DNA of 64,000 bases from JABDIP01 sp965212545 (GTDB taxonomy: Bacteria; Pseudomonadota; Alphaproteobacteria; DSM-16000; Inquilinaceae), in NCBI GenBank assembly GCA_965212545.1, contig CBDBVB010000022.1:3063-67062 (forward strand). Direction: 5' to 3'. Under the pieces are notes generated by a model. That model did not search any database. It was given only the letters and a program-made list of their open reading frames with translations, and was not told the DNA's origin. Positions 43,639-52,451 of this stretch are shown here, one piece after another; positions within the stretch are counted from its first letter, which is position 1; each line of letters begins with the position of its first letter. Made by a program: the position numbers and the translations under genes.

Positions 43639-44412
43639 ATGAAGACCGTAATCCTGGCGGGCGGCCTGGGCTCGCGCCTGTCAGAGGAAACCGACGTGAA
43701 GCCCAAACCGATGGTCGAGATCGGTGGACATCCCATCCTCTGGCACATCATGAAGATCTATGCCCATTACGGGCTGACGGACTTCATCGTCTGCCTTGGA
43801 TACAAGGGCTATATGATCAAGGAGTATTTTGCCAACTACGTACTGCATAACTCGAACGTGACGATCGATCTCGCAAAGCACGAGATCGAGTTCCACAACA
43901 ACACCGCCGAACCGTGGCGGGTGACATTGGTGGATACGGGCGCGCGCACCATGACCGGTGGTCGCCTCAAACGGGTCTCGCAATACCTCGCTGGCGCGGA
44001 TCGCTTTTGCATGACCTATGGCGATGGAGTCGCCGACATCGATATCGGCGCGCTGCTCGATTTCCATGAGGAGCATGGTCGACAGGCCACGATGACAGCC
44101 GTTCAACCGCCGGGCCGATTCGGCGCCGCTGTGCTCGACGGCGACCAGGTGGCCCGCTTCGCGGAGAAGCCGCGCGGCGATGGCGGTTACATAAACGGCG
44201 GATTCTTCGTCCTATCGCCCAAAGTCTTGGATCTCATCGACGGCGACGAGGCTGGTTGGGAGCAGAAACCTCTCGAACAATTGGCCGCAAACGGGGAACT
44301 TGCTGCGTTTCGCCATGAGGGCTTCTGGCTGCCGATGGACACCCTGCGCGACAAGATGGTCCTCGATGATCTGTGGAAGAGTGGCGAGGCACCGTGGAAA
44401 GTCTGGCCATAA
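43639..44412 (+). CDS. rfbF: Glucose-1-phosphate cytidylyltransferase
   Basis: A 257-residue nucleotidyltransferase that makes CDP-glucose, the entry step to CDP-linked 6-deoxysugars. Motifs are VILAGGLGSRLSEETDVKPK (nucleotide loop), YGDGVADIDIGALLDFH (metal Asp), RFAEKPRGDGGYINGGFFVL and the ending EGFWLPMDTLRDKM. ATG at 43639 gives the family N-terminus MKTVILAGG. A GTG three codons upstream is possible. It opens a chain of genes with overlapping stops and starts. Its stop lies 18 bases inside rfbG. Confidence 0.92.
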   Translation: MKTVILAGGLGSRLSEETDVKPKPMVEIGGHPILWHIMKIYAHYGLTDFIVCLGYKGYMIKEYFANYVLHNSNVTIDLAKHEIEFHNNTAEPWRVTLVDTGARTMTGGRLKRVSQYLAGADRFCMTYGDGVADIDIGALLDFHEEHGRQATMTAVQPPGRFGAAVLDGDQVARFAEKPRGDGGYINGGFFVLSPKVLDLIDGDEAGWEQKPLEQLAANGELAAFRHEGFWLPMDTLRDKMVLDDLWKSGEAPWKVWP

Positions 44413-45464
44413 CGCCCTCTTTCTGGCGTGGCCGCCGCGTGCTGCTGACCGGCCACACCGGTTTCAAGGGGGCGTGGCTGGCCTTGTGGCTGGAGACCCT
44501 CGGGGCCGAGGTCACCGCCGTCGCATTGCCGCCGGCCACGGAACCGAACCTTTTCCAGATATTGGCGCCGTGGCCGCGCATGGCCTCGCAATTCGGTGAT
44601 CTGCGCGACCCGCCGGTCGCCTTCGACAGTCTGACCAGGGCTAATCCGGATATTGTGTTCCACCTGGCCGCCCAGGCCCTCGTGCGGCCATCCTACGATG
44701 ACCCCGTCGGCACATTTGCCAGCAATGTCCTGGGTACGGCTCACGTGCTCGACGCCGTGCGGCGCATTCCGGCGATCAAGGCGGTCGTGGTCGTCACCAG
44801 CGACAAGGTCTATGCCAATGACGGAGAGGGCCGGCCGTTCCGGGAGGATGACCGGCTTGGTGGCGACGACCCCTACAGCGCATCAAAAGCCTGCCAGGAA
44901 ATCGTCACCGCTAGCTATCGTCGCAGCTTCCTCGACAAATCCGCGACTCGTGTCGCCTGCGCCCGCGCCGGTAACGTGATCGGCGGCGGAGACTGGGCCA
45001 TGGACCGCCTGGTCCCCGACTTCGTGCGCGCCCTGACGGCGGGGCAAGAGCTGCTGATCCGGAACCCCGAGGCGACCCGCCCCTGGCAGCACGTTCTTGA
45101 GCCACTGGCCGGTTACCTGGCCTACGCGGAACAGCTCTGCGCCGGCGGGGAGGTGCCGCCGGCGCTCAATTTCGGACCGGCGCCGGAGGATGTGCTGCCG
45201 GTACGGTCGGTCGTTGAACGCATGACCGAGCACTGGAGCGATGGCGCAGGCTGGCGCATTGACCAGGCCGAGTCGGTACCCGAAGCGCACCGCCTGACGC
45301 TCGACTCGAGCCTGGCGGCCAAGTCCCTCGGGTGGCGGCCCAAGCAGGGAATGGAGCAGGCGCTCGATTGGACTATCGGCTGGTACCGGGCCCATGCCGA
45401 CGGCAGCGACATGCGCGCCATCAGCCTGGACCAGATCGAGCGCTATCAGGGACTCGGCCGATGA
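44394..45464 (+). CDS. rfbG: CDP-glucose 4,6-dehydratase
   Basis: A 356-residue extended SDR enzyme turning CDP-glucose into CDP-4-keto-6-deoxyglucose. It has the NAD motif LLTGHTGFKGAWLALWL, the catalytic YSASKACQE (Tyr-x3-Lys) with VVVTSDKVYAN before it, and NVIGGGDWAMDRLVPDFVRA, typical of RfbG. The start GTG at 44394 has GAGG five bases upstream and overlaps the end of rfbF. An ATG at 44373 is also in frame. Its stop overlaps the next start as ATGA. Confidence 0.92.
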   Translation: MESLAITPSFWRGRRVLLTGHTGFKGAWLALWLETLGAEVTAVALPPATEPNLFQILAPWPRMASQFGDLRDPPVAFDSLTRANPDIVFHLAAQALVRPSYDDPVGTFASNVLGTAHVLDAVRRIPAIKAVVVVTSDKVYANDGEGRPFREDDRLGGDDPYSASKACQEIVTASYRRSFLDKSATRVACARAGNVIGGGDWAMDRLVPDFVRALTAGQELLIRNPEATRPWQHVLEPLAGYLAYAEQLCAGGEVPPALNFGPAPEDVLPVRSVVERMTEHWSDGAGWRIDQAESVPEAHRLTLDSSLAAKSLGWRPKQGMEQALDWTIGWYRAHADGSDMRAISLDQIERYQGLGR

Positions 45465-46705
45465 GCGCGGTGTCGCGCCCGATCTGTCGTTCCTGCGGCG
45501 CCGAACTGACCCGGACATTCGTCGACCTCGGCTCGACTCCCCTTGCCAATTCATACCTCAACGCATCCGACCTTGCCGCGGTCGAGCCACGCTACCCCCT
45601 GCATGCCAGGGTCTGCGGCGGCTGCTTCCTGGTCCAGGTCGAATCCGCCGTGCCACCGGCGGAAATCTTCGGCGACTATGCCTATTTCTCCAGCTACTCG
45701 GCGTCCTGGGTTGATCACGCGCGGCGCTTCGCCGAGGCGAGCATCGCGCGCTTCGGCCTTGACGCCGGCAGTCTGGTGGTCGAGGTGGCGAGCAATGACG
45801 GCTACCTGCTGCGTCACTTCCTGGCGGCCGACATTCCGGTGCTGGGAATCGAACCGGCGGCGAACGTGGCGGCCGCCGCCGAAGCCGCAGGCGTGCCGAG
45901 CGAGGTCCGCTTCTTCAGCGAGTCGACGGCCCGCGACTTGCTGGCGCGGGATCTGGCGGCGGACCTGCTGGTCGGCAACAACGTGCTGGCCCACGTCCCG
46001 GACCTCAACGACTTCGTTGCCGGCCTGGCGCTCCTGCTCAAGCCGGCAGGCGTGCTCAGCCTGGAGTTTCCGCATCTGCTGCGGCTGATCCGCGGCGTCC
46101 AGTTCGACACGATCTACCACGAGCATTTCAGCTACTTCTCGTTCCTCGCCGTCGAACGGGTCTTCGCGCGTCACGGTCTGGTGGTCTTCGACGTCGAGCA
46201 GTTGCCGACCCATGGCGGCAGCCTTCGCGTCTTCGCCAGCCGGCGCGACGGCGAGCCGCGCGCTGCCAGTGCGGCGGTCGAAGAGTTGCGTGCCGAGGAA
46301 GCCGTCGCCGGGCTCGACCGCCTGGAGGCCTATGCCGGATTTGCCGATAAGGTCGCCGCGGTCAAGGCCCGATTGCTCGAATTCCTGCGCCGCGCCAAGG
46401 CCGAAGGCAAGACCGTCGTTGCTTATGGCGCGGCGGCCAAAGGCAACACACTGCTCAACACCTGCGGCATCGACGGCGAACTGATCGCCTATGTGGTCGA
46501 CCGCAATCCGCACAAGCAGGGCTGCTATCTGCCGGGCAGCCGTTTGCCGATCCATTCGCCTGAGCGCATCTTCGAGACCAGGCCCGACTACGTTCTGATC
46601 CTGCCCTGGAACCTGCGCGACGAGATCATGGCTTCAATGGCCAAGGTGCGCGAATGGGGCGGCCGCTTTGTCGTGCCGGTCCCCGAGATCGAGGTGCAGG
46701 CGTGA
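45461..46705 (+). CDS. Sugar C-methyltransferase (TylC3/NovU type)
   Basis: A 414-residue three-part methyltransferase. The N-terminal zinc site is Cys9/Cys12 (CRSCGAEL) with Cys52/Cys55 (VCGGC). The SAM domain has VVEVASNDGYLLRHF. The C-terminal domain has VVAYGAAAKGNTLLNTCGI. Relatives put a methyl group on the carbon beside the keto group of a nucleotide-bound deoxysugar, at C3 or C5. Here the acceptor should be the CDP-4-keto sugar from rfbG, before or after epimerisation. It starts inside the rfbG stop (ATGA), and its own stop overlaps the next GTG. Which carbon is methylated is unknown. Confidence 0.87.
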   Translation: MSAVSRPICRSCGAELTRTFVDLGSTPLANSYLNASDLAAVEPRYPLHARVCGGCFLVQVESAVPPAEIFGDYAYFSSYSASWVDHARRFAEASIARFGLDAGSLVVEVASNDGYLLRHFLAADIPVLGIEPAANVAAAAEAAGVPSEVRFFSESTARDLLARDLAADLLVGNNVLAHVPDLNDFVAGLALLLKPAGVLSLEFPHLLRLIRGVQFDTIYHEHFSYFSFLAVERVFARHGLVVFDVEQLPTHGGSLRVFASRRDGEPRAASAAVEELRAEEAVAGLDRLEAYAGFADKVAAVKARLLEFLRRAKAEGKTVVAYGAAAKGNTLLNTCGIDGELIAYVVDRNPHKQGCYLPGSRLPIHSPERIFETRPDYVLILPWNLRDEIMASMAKVREWGGRFVVPVPEIEVQA

Positions 46706-47232
46706 TCTTCACCGAGACCGAGATCCCTGGCGTCCATGTGGTCGATCTGGAAAAGATCGGTGACGAGCGTGGCTTCTTCGCCCGCAGCTTCTGCGCTGAG
46801 GAGTTTGCCCGGAGAGGATTGCACAGCCAATTCCCGCAGGCCAATATCTCGTTCAACAGGGCGCGGGGCACCCTGCGCGGCCTGCACTACCAGGCAGAGC
46901 CGAAGCCGGAACCCAAGCTGGTCCGGTGTACGCGCGGTTCGATCTATGACGTCGCTGTCGATCTCCGGCTGGACTCGCCCGCCATTTGCCGCTGGATCGG
47001 CCGGGTGCTGAGCGGCGAAAGCCACACCGCACTCTATGTCCCGCCAGGCTGTGCCCACGGTTTCGTTACGCTGGAGGACGACAGCGAAGTATCCTATCTG
47101 ATGGGCGAGACCTATCATCCCGACCTTGCCCGCGGTGTGCGTTGGAACGACCAGGCTTTCGCGATCGACTGGCCGCTCGAACCTGTGGTTATCTCCGAAC
47201 GCGATGCGAGCTATCCGGATTTCGCACCATGA
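46702..47232 (+). CDS. dTDP-4-dehydrorhamnose 3,5-epimerase-like sugar epimerase
   Basis: A 176-residue RmlC-fold cupin epimerase. The active region is QANISFNRARGTLRGLHYQ with the catalytic His, followed by VRCTRGSIYDVAVDLR and ALYVPPGCAHGFVTLEDDSE. It would invert C3, C5 or both on the 4-keto sugar. In novobiocin-type pathways such an epimerase works just before a C5-methyltransferase, and here the two genes are adjacent. The start is GTG at 46702, overlapping the previous stop (GTGA). Its own stop overlaps the aminotransferase ATG. Confidence 0.9.
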   Translation: MIFTETEIPGVHVVDLEKIGDERGFFARSFCAEEFARRGLHSQFPQANISFNRARGTLRGLHYQAEPKPEPKLVRCTRGSIYDVAVDLRLDSPAICRWIGRVLSGESHTALYVPPGCAHGFVTLEDDSEVSYLMGETYHPDLARGVRWNDQAFAIDWPLEPVVISERDASYPDFAP

Positions 47233-48380
47233 ACAAGGGCCAGCCGTCCGTCGGCAGAATTCCCGTTGCCGGCCCCTGGATCACCGAGAAGGAGATCCAA
47301 TACGTTACCGATGCCGCGACCAACGCATGGTACGGCGACGCCAACATGTACCACGAGCGATTCGAGACAGCCTTTGCCGCCTATGTCGGACGGCGGTATG
47401 CAATCTCTCTCCCTTCATGCACTTCCGGTCTGCACCTGAGCCTGGCGGCGCTCGACATCGGGCCCGATGACGAGGTCGTCGTGCCCGATGTCACTTGGAT
47501 CGCCTCCTCGGCGCCGATCTCCTATGTCGGCGCGACGCCTGTCTTCGCGGACGTCGATGCCAGGTCCTGGTGCCTGACGGCCGAGTCTCTCGAAGCGGTC
47601 ATCACACCGCGCACCAGAGCCGTCATCGTTGTCGATCTCTACGGCAACATGCCGAATATGGATGCGATCCTCGAGCTCGCCGCAGAGCGCAGGATCGCCG
47701 TCATCGAAGACGCCGCGGAAGCGATCGGATCGCAATATGACGGCCGCAAGGCCGGAAGCTTCGGCCATGCCAGTGTATTCAGCTTTCACGGCTCCAAGAC
47801 ACTGACTACCGGTGAAGGTGGCATGCTGGTCACCGACGACGAGGATTTCTATCGCCGCTGTCTTTTCCTGCGCGACCATGGCCGGGTGCCCGGTGACCGC
47901 ATGTTCCGCAATGCCGAGGTGGCCTTCAAATACAAGATGTCGAGCATGCAGGCGGCGCTGGGGCTGGCGCAGATTGAACGAATCGACGAATTGGTGGCCC
48001 GCAAGCGCGAGATCTTCGACTGGTATCGTATGGCCCTTGGCGATTGCTGCGGCATCACGCTGAACTCGGAAGCGCCGAACGTGGTCAACACCTACTGGAT
48101 GGTGACCGCGGTGGCCGTTGATCGACCGGAACTGCACAAGACAAAAATTATGGAACGACTTGGCCGAGCTGCTATCGACAGTCGCCCCATGTTCGATCCC
48201 TTGAGTTCGATCCCTGCCTATGTGGATTACTCGGAAGCCGATGCTGCCCGGCTAAGAAACCATGTCAGTTATGCGGTTACCCCGACAGGGATCAACCTTC
48301 CAAGTGGTTTCAATCTCAGCAAGTCGGATGTCGGCAAAGTAGCGTCTGAGTTCCTGAACATCCTGGCTACGCAAGACTGA
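47229..48380 (+). CDS. DegT/DnrJ/EryC1 sugar aminotransferase
   Basis: A 383-residue PLP enzyme. The internal-aldimine lysine is Lys190 in SFHGSKTLTTGEGG, and the PLP-binding acid is in VIEDAAEAIGSQY. Because the lysine is present it is a true aminotransferase, not the RfbH/E1 dehydratase, which has His there. It resembles perosamine synthases, which place an amino group at C4 of a 4-keto sugar using glutamate. ATG at 47229 overlaps the epimerase stop. The product would feed the formyltransferase next door. Confidence 0.9.
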   Translation: MNKGQPSVGRIPVAGPWITEKEIQYVTDAATNAWYGDANMYHERFETAFAAYVGRRYAISLPSCTSGLHLSLAALDIGPDDEVVVPDVTWIASSAPISYVGATPVFADVDARSWCLTAESLEAVITPRTRAVIVVDLYGNMPNMDAILELAAERRIAVIEDAAEAIGSQYDGRKAGSFGHASVFSFHGSKTLTTGEGGMLVTDDEDFYRRCLFLRDHGRVPGDRMFRNAEVAFKYKMSSMQAALGLAQIERIDELVARKREIFDWYRMALGDCCGITLNSEAPNVVNTYWMVTAVAVDRPELHKTKIMERLGRAAIDSRPMFDPLSSIPAYVDYSEADAARLRNHVSYAVTPTGINLPSGFNLSKSDVGKVASEFLNILATQD

Positions 48381-48392
48381 CGCGCGTAGGCC

Positions 48393-49184
48393 ATGCCAAA
48401 ACCTGAAGCCATGAAGCTGCTTGTTTTCGCTGATGGCGATGTCGGTGCCCAGGTTGTGAACCACATCCTCGCAACGGGCGATCGAATCGGCGCTCTGGTT
48501 CTCAATTCTCGCGCGGAGACCGACGCTACCAAGGCTCTTTCAGAGGACGCGCTGCAAAACGATGTCGAGACCGTGGTCCGAAGCGATGACCTGTACAAGC
48601 CGGAAGTCGTCGAGAGGATGCGGCGAATGAACCCGGATCTCGGCATTCTTGCATGGTGGCCCTATATCGTCCGGGACCCAGTCTTGTCCCTGCCGAGCAC
48701 TGGATTCCTCAATTTCCATCCCAGTTCGTTGCCCTACAATCGCGGAAAGCACCCCAACTTCTGGAACCTCGTGGAGGAGGTGCCATTCGGGGTGTCCCTG
48801 CATTGGGTCGACAGCGAGGTGGATCACGGCGATCTGGCGTTCCAGGCACAAATCGAAAAGTCATGGGAAGATACCGGCGAGACCCTTTACCTGAAGGCCA
48901 AGTCCGAAATCGTACGACTGTTCGAGGAAAACTATGCGCTGATCAGGAAGGGTACGATACCTAGGATTCCCCAGGATCACGCGCGCGCGACGGCGCACCG
49001 CGCTGCGGAGTTGGACCCCGCTTCCAAGTTGGAACTGGATCAGCAGTACACGGCGCGTGACCTGCTGAACCGCTTGCGCGCCAGGACGTTTCCGCCACAT
49101 CCGGCATGTTGGTTTCAAGACGGCAGCAATCGCTACGAGGTCAGAGTGGAGATTACGAAATCGGGGAAGAAGAATGAAAATTGA
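48393..49184 (+). CDS. Sugar N-formyltransferase
   Basis: A 263-residue protein of the formyltetrahydrofolate-dependent transferase family. The catalytic Asn-His-Asp set is visible: Asn107 and His109 in FLNFHPSSLPYNRGKHPNFW, and Asp144 in DSEVDHGDLAF. This is the pattern of enzymes that formylate 4-amino or 3-amino nucleotide sugars for O-antigens. A C-terminal subdomain of about 60 residues (QQYTARDLLNRLRARTFPP) resembles those of WbkC/VioF-type enzymes. ATG at 48393 or 48411 could be the start. The stop overlaps the next gene by 11 bases. Confidence 0.85.
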   Translation: MPKPEAMKLLVFADGDVGAQVVNHILATGDRIGALVLNSRAETDATKALSEDALQNDVETVVRSDDLYKPEVVERMRRMNPDLGILAWWPYIVRDPVLSLPSTGFLNFHPSSLPYNRGKHPNFWNLVEEVPFGVSLHWVDSEVDHGDLAFQAQIEKSWEDTGETLYLKAKSEIVRLFEENYALIRKGTIPRIPQDHARATAHRAAELDPASKLELDQQYTARDLLNRLRARTFPPHPACWFQDGSNRYEVRVEITKSGKKNEN

Positions 49185-49911
49185 CGAAGAATTCGACAAT
49201 CGAAATAAAGAAAAAATCGCGCTTATGGGGCGCGATGAGACGCTTGCCGATGCCACTCGCTCGTGGTTTGAGCAGAGCTCGAAGTACGAGTATTCCTACC
49301 ACTTCACATGGCTGGGATTGCCGATTATTCAGTTTCCGCAGGATGTTTTGGCACTTCAGGAGATCATTTGGCGCGTACAGCCGGATGCCATCCTGGAAAC
49401 CGGCATCGCACGCGGCGGTTCACTGATACTCAGTGCTTCCTTGCTGGAGATGTTGGGCGGTGATCGCGTCGTAGTTGCGGTCGACATTGACATAAGGGAC
49501 CACAATCGCGAGGCCATTGAGGCGCATCCACTGGCGATACGCATCAACATGATCGAAGGCTCGTCCACCGATCCCGCTGTCGTAGCGGCAGTGGAGGAAT
49601 GCTTGCGGGGCCGTGAACGAATCCTCGTGATTCTTGATTCGAACCATACTCATGAGCATGTGCTGGCCGAACTCGAACTATACTCGCCACTCGTCAAATC
49701 CGGCAGCTACATTATTGTATTCGATACTATAATCGAAGATATGCCCGACGAATTCTCGCGTGATCGGCCTTGGTGTAAAGGCGACAACCCAAAGACCGCG
49801 GTACACACATTTCTTGAAACGAATGATCGCTTCGAGATTGATGAGGAAATCCAAAACAAGTTGCTCATTACGGTGGCGCCGGACGGATACCTCCGATGCC
49901 TCGGGGATTGA
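49174..49911 (+). CDS. CmcI-like SAM methyltransferase (cephalosporin hydroxylase family)
   Basis: A 245-residue protein matching the CmcI/rhamnosyl O-methyltransferase family. It has HFTWLGLPIIQFPQDVLALQ, the SAM site ILETGIARGGSLILSAS, VDIDIRDHNREAI, and LVILDSNHTHEHVLAELELY with metal-binding Asp and His. Members in surface polysaccharide clusters O-methylate a sugar, often capping a chain. Base composition is somewhat richer in A and T than the rfb genes upstream, suggesting a different origin. ATG at 49174 overlaps the formyltransferase end. Confidence 0.82.
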   Translation: MKIDEEFDNRNKEKIALMGRDETLADATRSWFEQSSKYEYSYHFTWLGLPIIQFPQDVLALQEIIWRVQPDAILETGIARGGSLILSASLLEMLGGDRVVVAVDIDIRDHNREAIEAHPLAIRINMIEGSSTDPAVVAAVEECLRGRERILVILDSNHTHEHVLAELELYSPLVKSGSYIIVFDTIIEDMPDEFSRDRPWCKGDNPKTAVHTFLETNDRFEIDEEIQNKLLITVAPDGYLRCLGD

Positions 49912-49949
49912 CCGGAACGCGACCCGCTCGCGCCGGTTGCAGCACAAGT

Positions 49950-50135
49950 TCGGCTGGCCGTCTTGTTCTTCCTTGGCGGTCGGCAGCCCGGTTTACAACG
50001 GGGCTGCTCTGATCGAGCGGTTGCTTGTCGCGAATGCCGAACAGACCATTCCAAATGATACCCTGGCGGATTCCGACACTCCCTCAGAGCATTGGATTGC
50101 CGCCTTTTGTCCAATTCGGGACACGGTCAACGGGC
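49950..50135 (+). pseudogene. Remnant of a family 2 glycosyltransferase N-terminus
   Basis: A short stretch translates as VGSPVYNGAALIERLLVANA and then EQTIPND. This is recognisably the first nucleotide-binding motif of a GT2 enzyme, close to VTIGMPVYNGAQFIEQALAA in the intact gene at 52859. The DNA TTTACAACGGGGCT is shared by both. The rest of the domain is gone and the frame runs into the convergent radical SAM gene. It is probably the scar of a deletion or rearrangement in the cluster. Confidence 0.6.
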
Positions 50136-50154
50136 CATCTGCAAGAAGAGCATG

Positions 50155-51291
50155 CTATATGGCGGCGATCTTCCGGCGGACCTTATAATAGCCCTTCCTG
50201 GCTTTTCGCATTAGCCGCTGGTCAAGCCTATGCCGGTCCCGCGCAAGCTCGTGCATGCCTTTGAGCTTAGCGTCGGGGTGATGCTTGGCAACATTGGCGA
50301 GCGCGATCTGGTCGAGTTCTTCCGCGCCATACACGGCAAGAGAATGGGCGCCGTTCTTCATACAGGTGCCGCAGATGCTTTGCTGGTACTTCTTTTCCTG
50401 GATTTCGCGCAATGGCATATCGAGATACGATCCGAGCGTGTACTTGCTTTGGTCGTACACGGAGCAGCAGAGCATCACGTCACCTTTTAAGTTGATAGCC
50501 AGCTGTTGTTCTTGCAGGACACATGGTTTGTCCCGATATTTTTTTGATGCTTCGAGCGCTTTGTCCAGTGGCAAGGCGAGTCTATCGATCACCGTTCGGT
50601 CTTCGTCGGTTAGCTGCACATCGACCGCGTCACCGTCGGCGTAAGCCAGAAGCTTTTCCAGCGGCATGAAATAGGCCCACACGGGTACGAACTTGAAGCC
50701 CAGCGATTCTGCATATCGCCGCATTTGGACTTCTTCGTCGTGATTCCCAAGGTATCGATGAAAACACAACTCGAGCACGGTAGAACTGTGATTGCGGTCT
50801 CTGGACCGCGCGACCAACGCCATGTTCTTCTTTACGACTTCAATATCTCCGCTCTTATGGGTGATGCCGTATGTTTCTTGCGTGAAGCCCGATACGGATG
50901 TCCGTAGGCGGGTCGGGTCGGCCGCCATCACATCATCGATGTTCTTGATGATGTTGAGGTTGCTGCTCACCAGACAACGCAGGTCGTGAGACCGGACGAC
51001 CCGTATCATCTCGCCAAGTTTCGGATGGACGAACGGCTCGGTCCAGTTGTAGAGCGAGATCTGCAGCCGGTTGCATTCGAGCATCGCCTTGCGGACGATC
51101 TTTTCCAACAGGCTCGGCTGCATATAGCCCTTGGCCACACGAATGTCAGGCAGATTGCCCACGGGGCACGTCGGACACTGCAGGTTACAGGCGCCGACGA
51201 TGTCGATATCGAAGTGCCATCTGATATTCGGGTCTGGGGTCCATGGGGAACCGGAAGCCGGCTTTGTCGCCGACGGTGCTGAAATCTCCAT
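50155..51291 (-). CDS. Radical SAM protein with SPASM-like C-terminus
   Basis: A 378-residue radical SAM enzyme. The [4Fe-4S] motif is Cys35-x3-Cys39-x2-Cys42 in IVGACNLQCPTCPVGN. The TIM-barrel body has LQISLYNWTEPFVHPKLGEM and LRCLVSSNLNII. The C-terminal region has further cysteines (CVLQEQQ, MLCCSVYDQ, ICGTCMKNG), like a SPASM domain that binds extra clusters. Similar proteins occur in lipopolysaccharide clusters, with unknown substrates. ATG at 51291 is preferred; the frame runs on to a TTG at 51360. It is opposite in strand to the rfb genes and next to the 2OG oxygenase. Confidence 0.83.
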   Translation of the reverse strand: MEISAPSATKPASGSPWTPDPNIRWHFDIDIVGACNLQCPTCPVGNLPDIRVAKGYMQPSLLEKIVRKAMLECNRLQISLYNWTEPFVHPKLGEMIRVVRSHDLRCLVSSNLNIIKNIDDVMAADPTRLRTSVSGFTQETYGITHKSGDIEVVKKNMALVARSRDRNHSSTVLELCFHRYLGNHDEEVQMRRYAESLGFKFVPVWAYFMPLEKLLAYADGDAVDVQLTDEDRTVIDRLALPLDKALEASKKYRDKPCVLQEQQLAINLKGDVMLCCSVYDQSKYTLGSYLDMPLREIQEKKYQQSICGTCMKNGAHSLAVYGAEELDQIALANVAKHHPDAKLKGMHELARDRHRLDQRLMRKARKGYYKVRRKIAAI

Positions 51292-51677
51292 GGTGTCGAT
51301 CGTTTCCTCGCCTGATTTCGGCCTGTTCCCAATGGCCGGACCGATGATCCGCGCCGACAATTCTGCTTCCGGGAAAACTAGATTCTACCGCCAGTGGCGC
51401 GGCAGCATAGGACTTCGACTTGGCCCCATCAATGCCGGACTCGATCTGGTCAAGGCGTAAGGGGATCTCGCGGCGTGAGTGCTGCTCCTTCCGGCCGGGC
51501 CGACACGTCGCCTCGAACCATCGTGACTGGCTTTCAACGCAACGTAGACTCACACCGCCCGGCCGCGGATAGCAGGGATCGACCGTAGAATTGGCTGACC
51601 TCTTTCGTTTGCCATATCGGATCTGATGCGAACCAAATTGAGCATCCCCAAAGCATGCCGCTCAATGAGACTTGATA
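51292..51677. other. Intergenic region without a recognisable gene
   Basis: About 385 bp between two minus-strand genes (2OG oxygenase end at 51678, radical SAM start at 51291). No motif-bearing frame on either strand. It probably contains the promoter of the radical SAM gene. No clear repeat or terminator was found. Confidence 0.4.
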
Positions 51678-52451
51678 CTAGGCCAGTTCGAACCATGGCT
51701 TGGTCTTTCTTCTAATAATGGTTCCTTTTCTTTTTGGAATCTCTGAAATGATGTTCATGTATCGTCGGTTAATTTGATTATTCAAGCGCTGACTCACCCC
51801 ATGAAAAGACTGTGGTGTATTCAGGAATATCACGACCTTATTCGCGCCATATCCGACATCCTTCACCCACTCGACGCCTTCAGGATCCACTTCGCGAACG
51901 CCGCGAATATCGACCGTTTGTCCTTTGCGCTTGTAAATCTGCAGATCTCCGCCGGTCGAGCGGTCGTCGGCATGCCGCATATAGAAGAGAACCGCATAGA
52001 GTTCCCGCGGATTGTCGAGATGGATGGTTCTGACCGTCTGCTCGCACGGCAGGTTGACGACGAACTGGCACTCCAGTTCGATGTCGGCCTTTCCCATGTC
52101 CCGCGGGGTGGTGCGCGCGTTTCGGAGGAATTCCACCTGGTCGGGATAGTGCCGCTCCAGGGCCGGAGCCAACAGATCGGTTGCCTGCCTGAAAAACTCC
52201 ACCGATGTGTGATAGCGCAGGAAGGAGGTCCAAAGGGGCGAGATCTTTCCCTCGCCGAGCGCGTCATGGGCAAAATACCTGCAAGCAGGCTGATTCTTGT
52301 AACCTCCCCGGCCGACGATCAGCGGCTCTGGATACTCCTCGGATAGTTGTCCATAGATCGCCGGCGGCAGCGCCGGTTCAATGACCATATGGGGAAAGGG
52401 CTCCATGATCAGCGACGCATTGGAGCCGTTCTGCAAAACACTGATATCCAT
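51678..52451 (-). CDS. 2-oxoglutarate/Fe(II)-dependent oxygenase
   Basis: A 257-residue double-stranded beta-helix oxygenase. The iron ligands are His144-x-Asp146 in TIHLDNPRELYAVLFYMRH and His217 in PQSFHGVSQR. Arg222 or Arg230 could hold 2-oxoglutarate. The strand DRSTGGDLQIYKRKGQ between them is typical of prolyl-4-hydroxylase-like members. In a polysaccharide cluster it might hydroxylate a sugar or lipid part. There is no signal peptide. ATG at 52451 has GGGGAAA upstream. It is divergent from the GT2 gene. Confidence 0.83.
   Translation of the reverse strand: MDISVLQNGSNASLIMEPFPHMVIEPALPPAIYGQLSEEYPEPLIVGRGGYKNQPACRYFAHDALGEGKISPLWTSFLRYHTSVEFFRQATDLLAPALERHYPDQVEFLRNARTTPRDMGKADIELECQFVVNLPCEQTVRTIHLDNPRELYAVLFYMRHADDRSTGGDLQIYKRKGQTVDIRGVREVDPEGVEWVKDVGYGANKVVIFLNTPQSFHGVSQRLNNQINRRYMNIISEIPKRKGTIIRRKTKPWFELA

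Noticed and set aside
47229..48380. CDP-4-keto-6-deoxyglucose 3-dehydratase (RfbH/E1)
   Set aside because: RfbH has His in place of the PLP lysine and an extra Fe-S site; this protein has Lys190 and no such cysteines.
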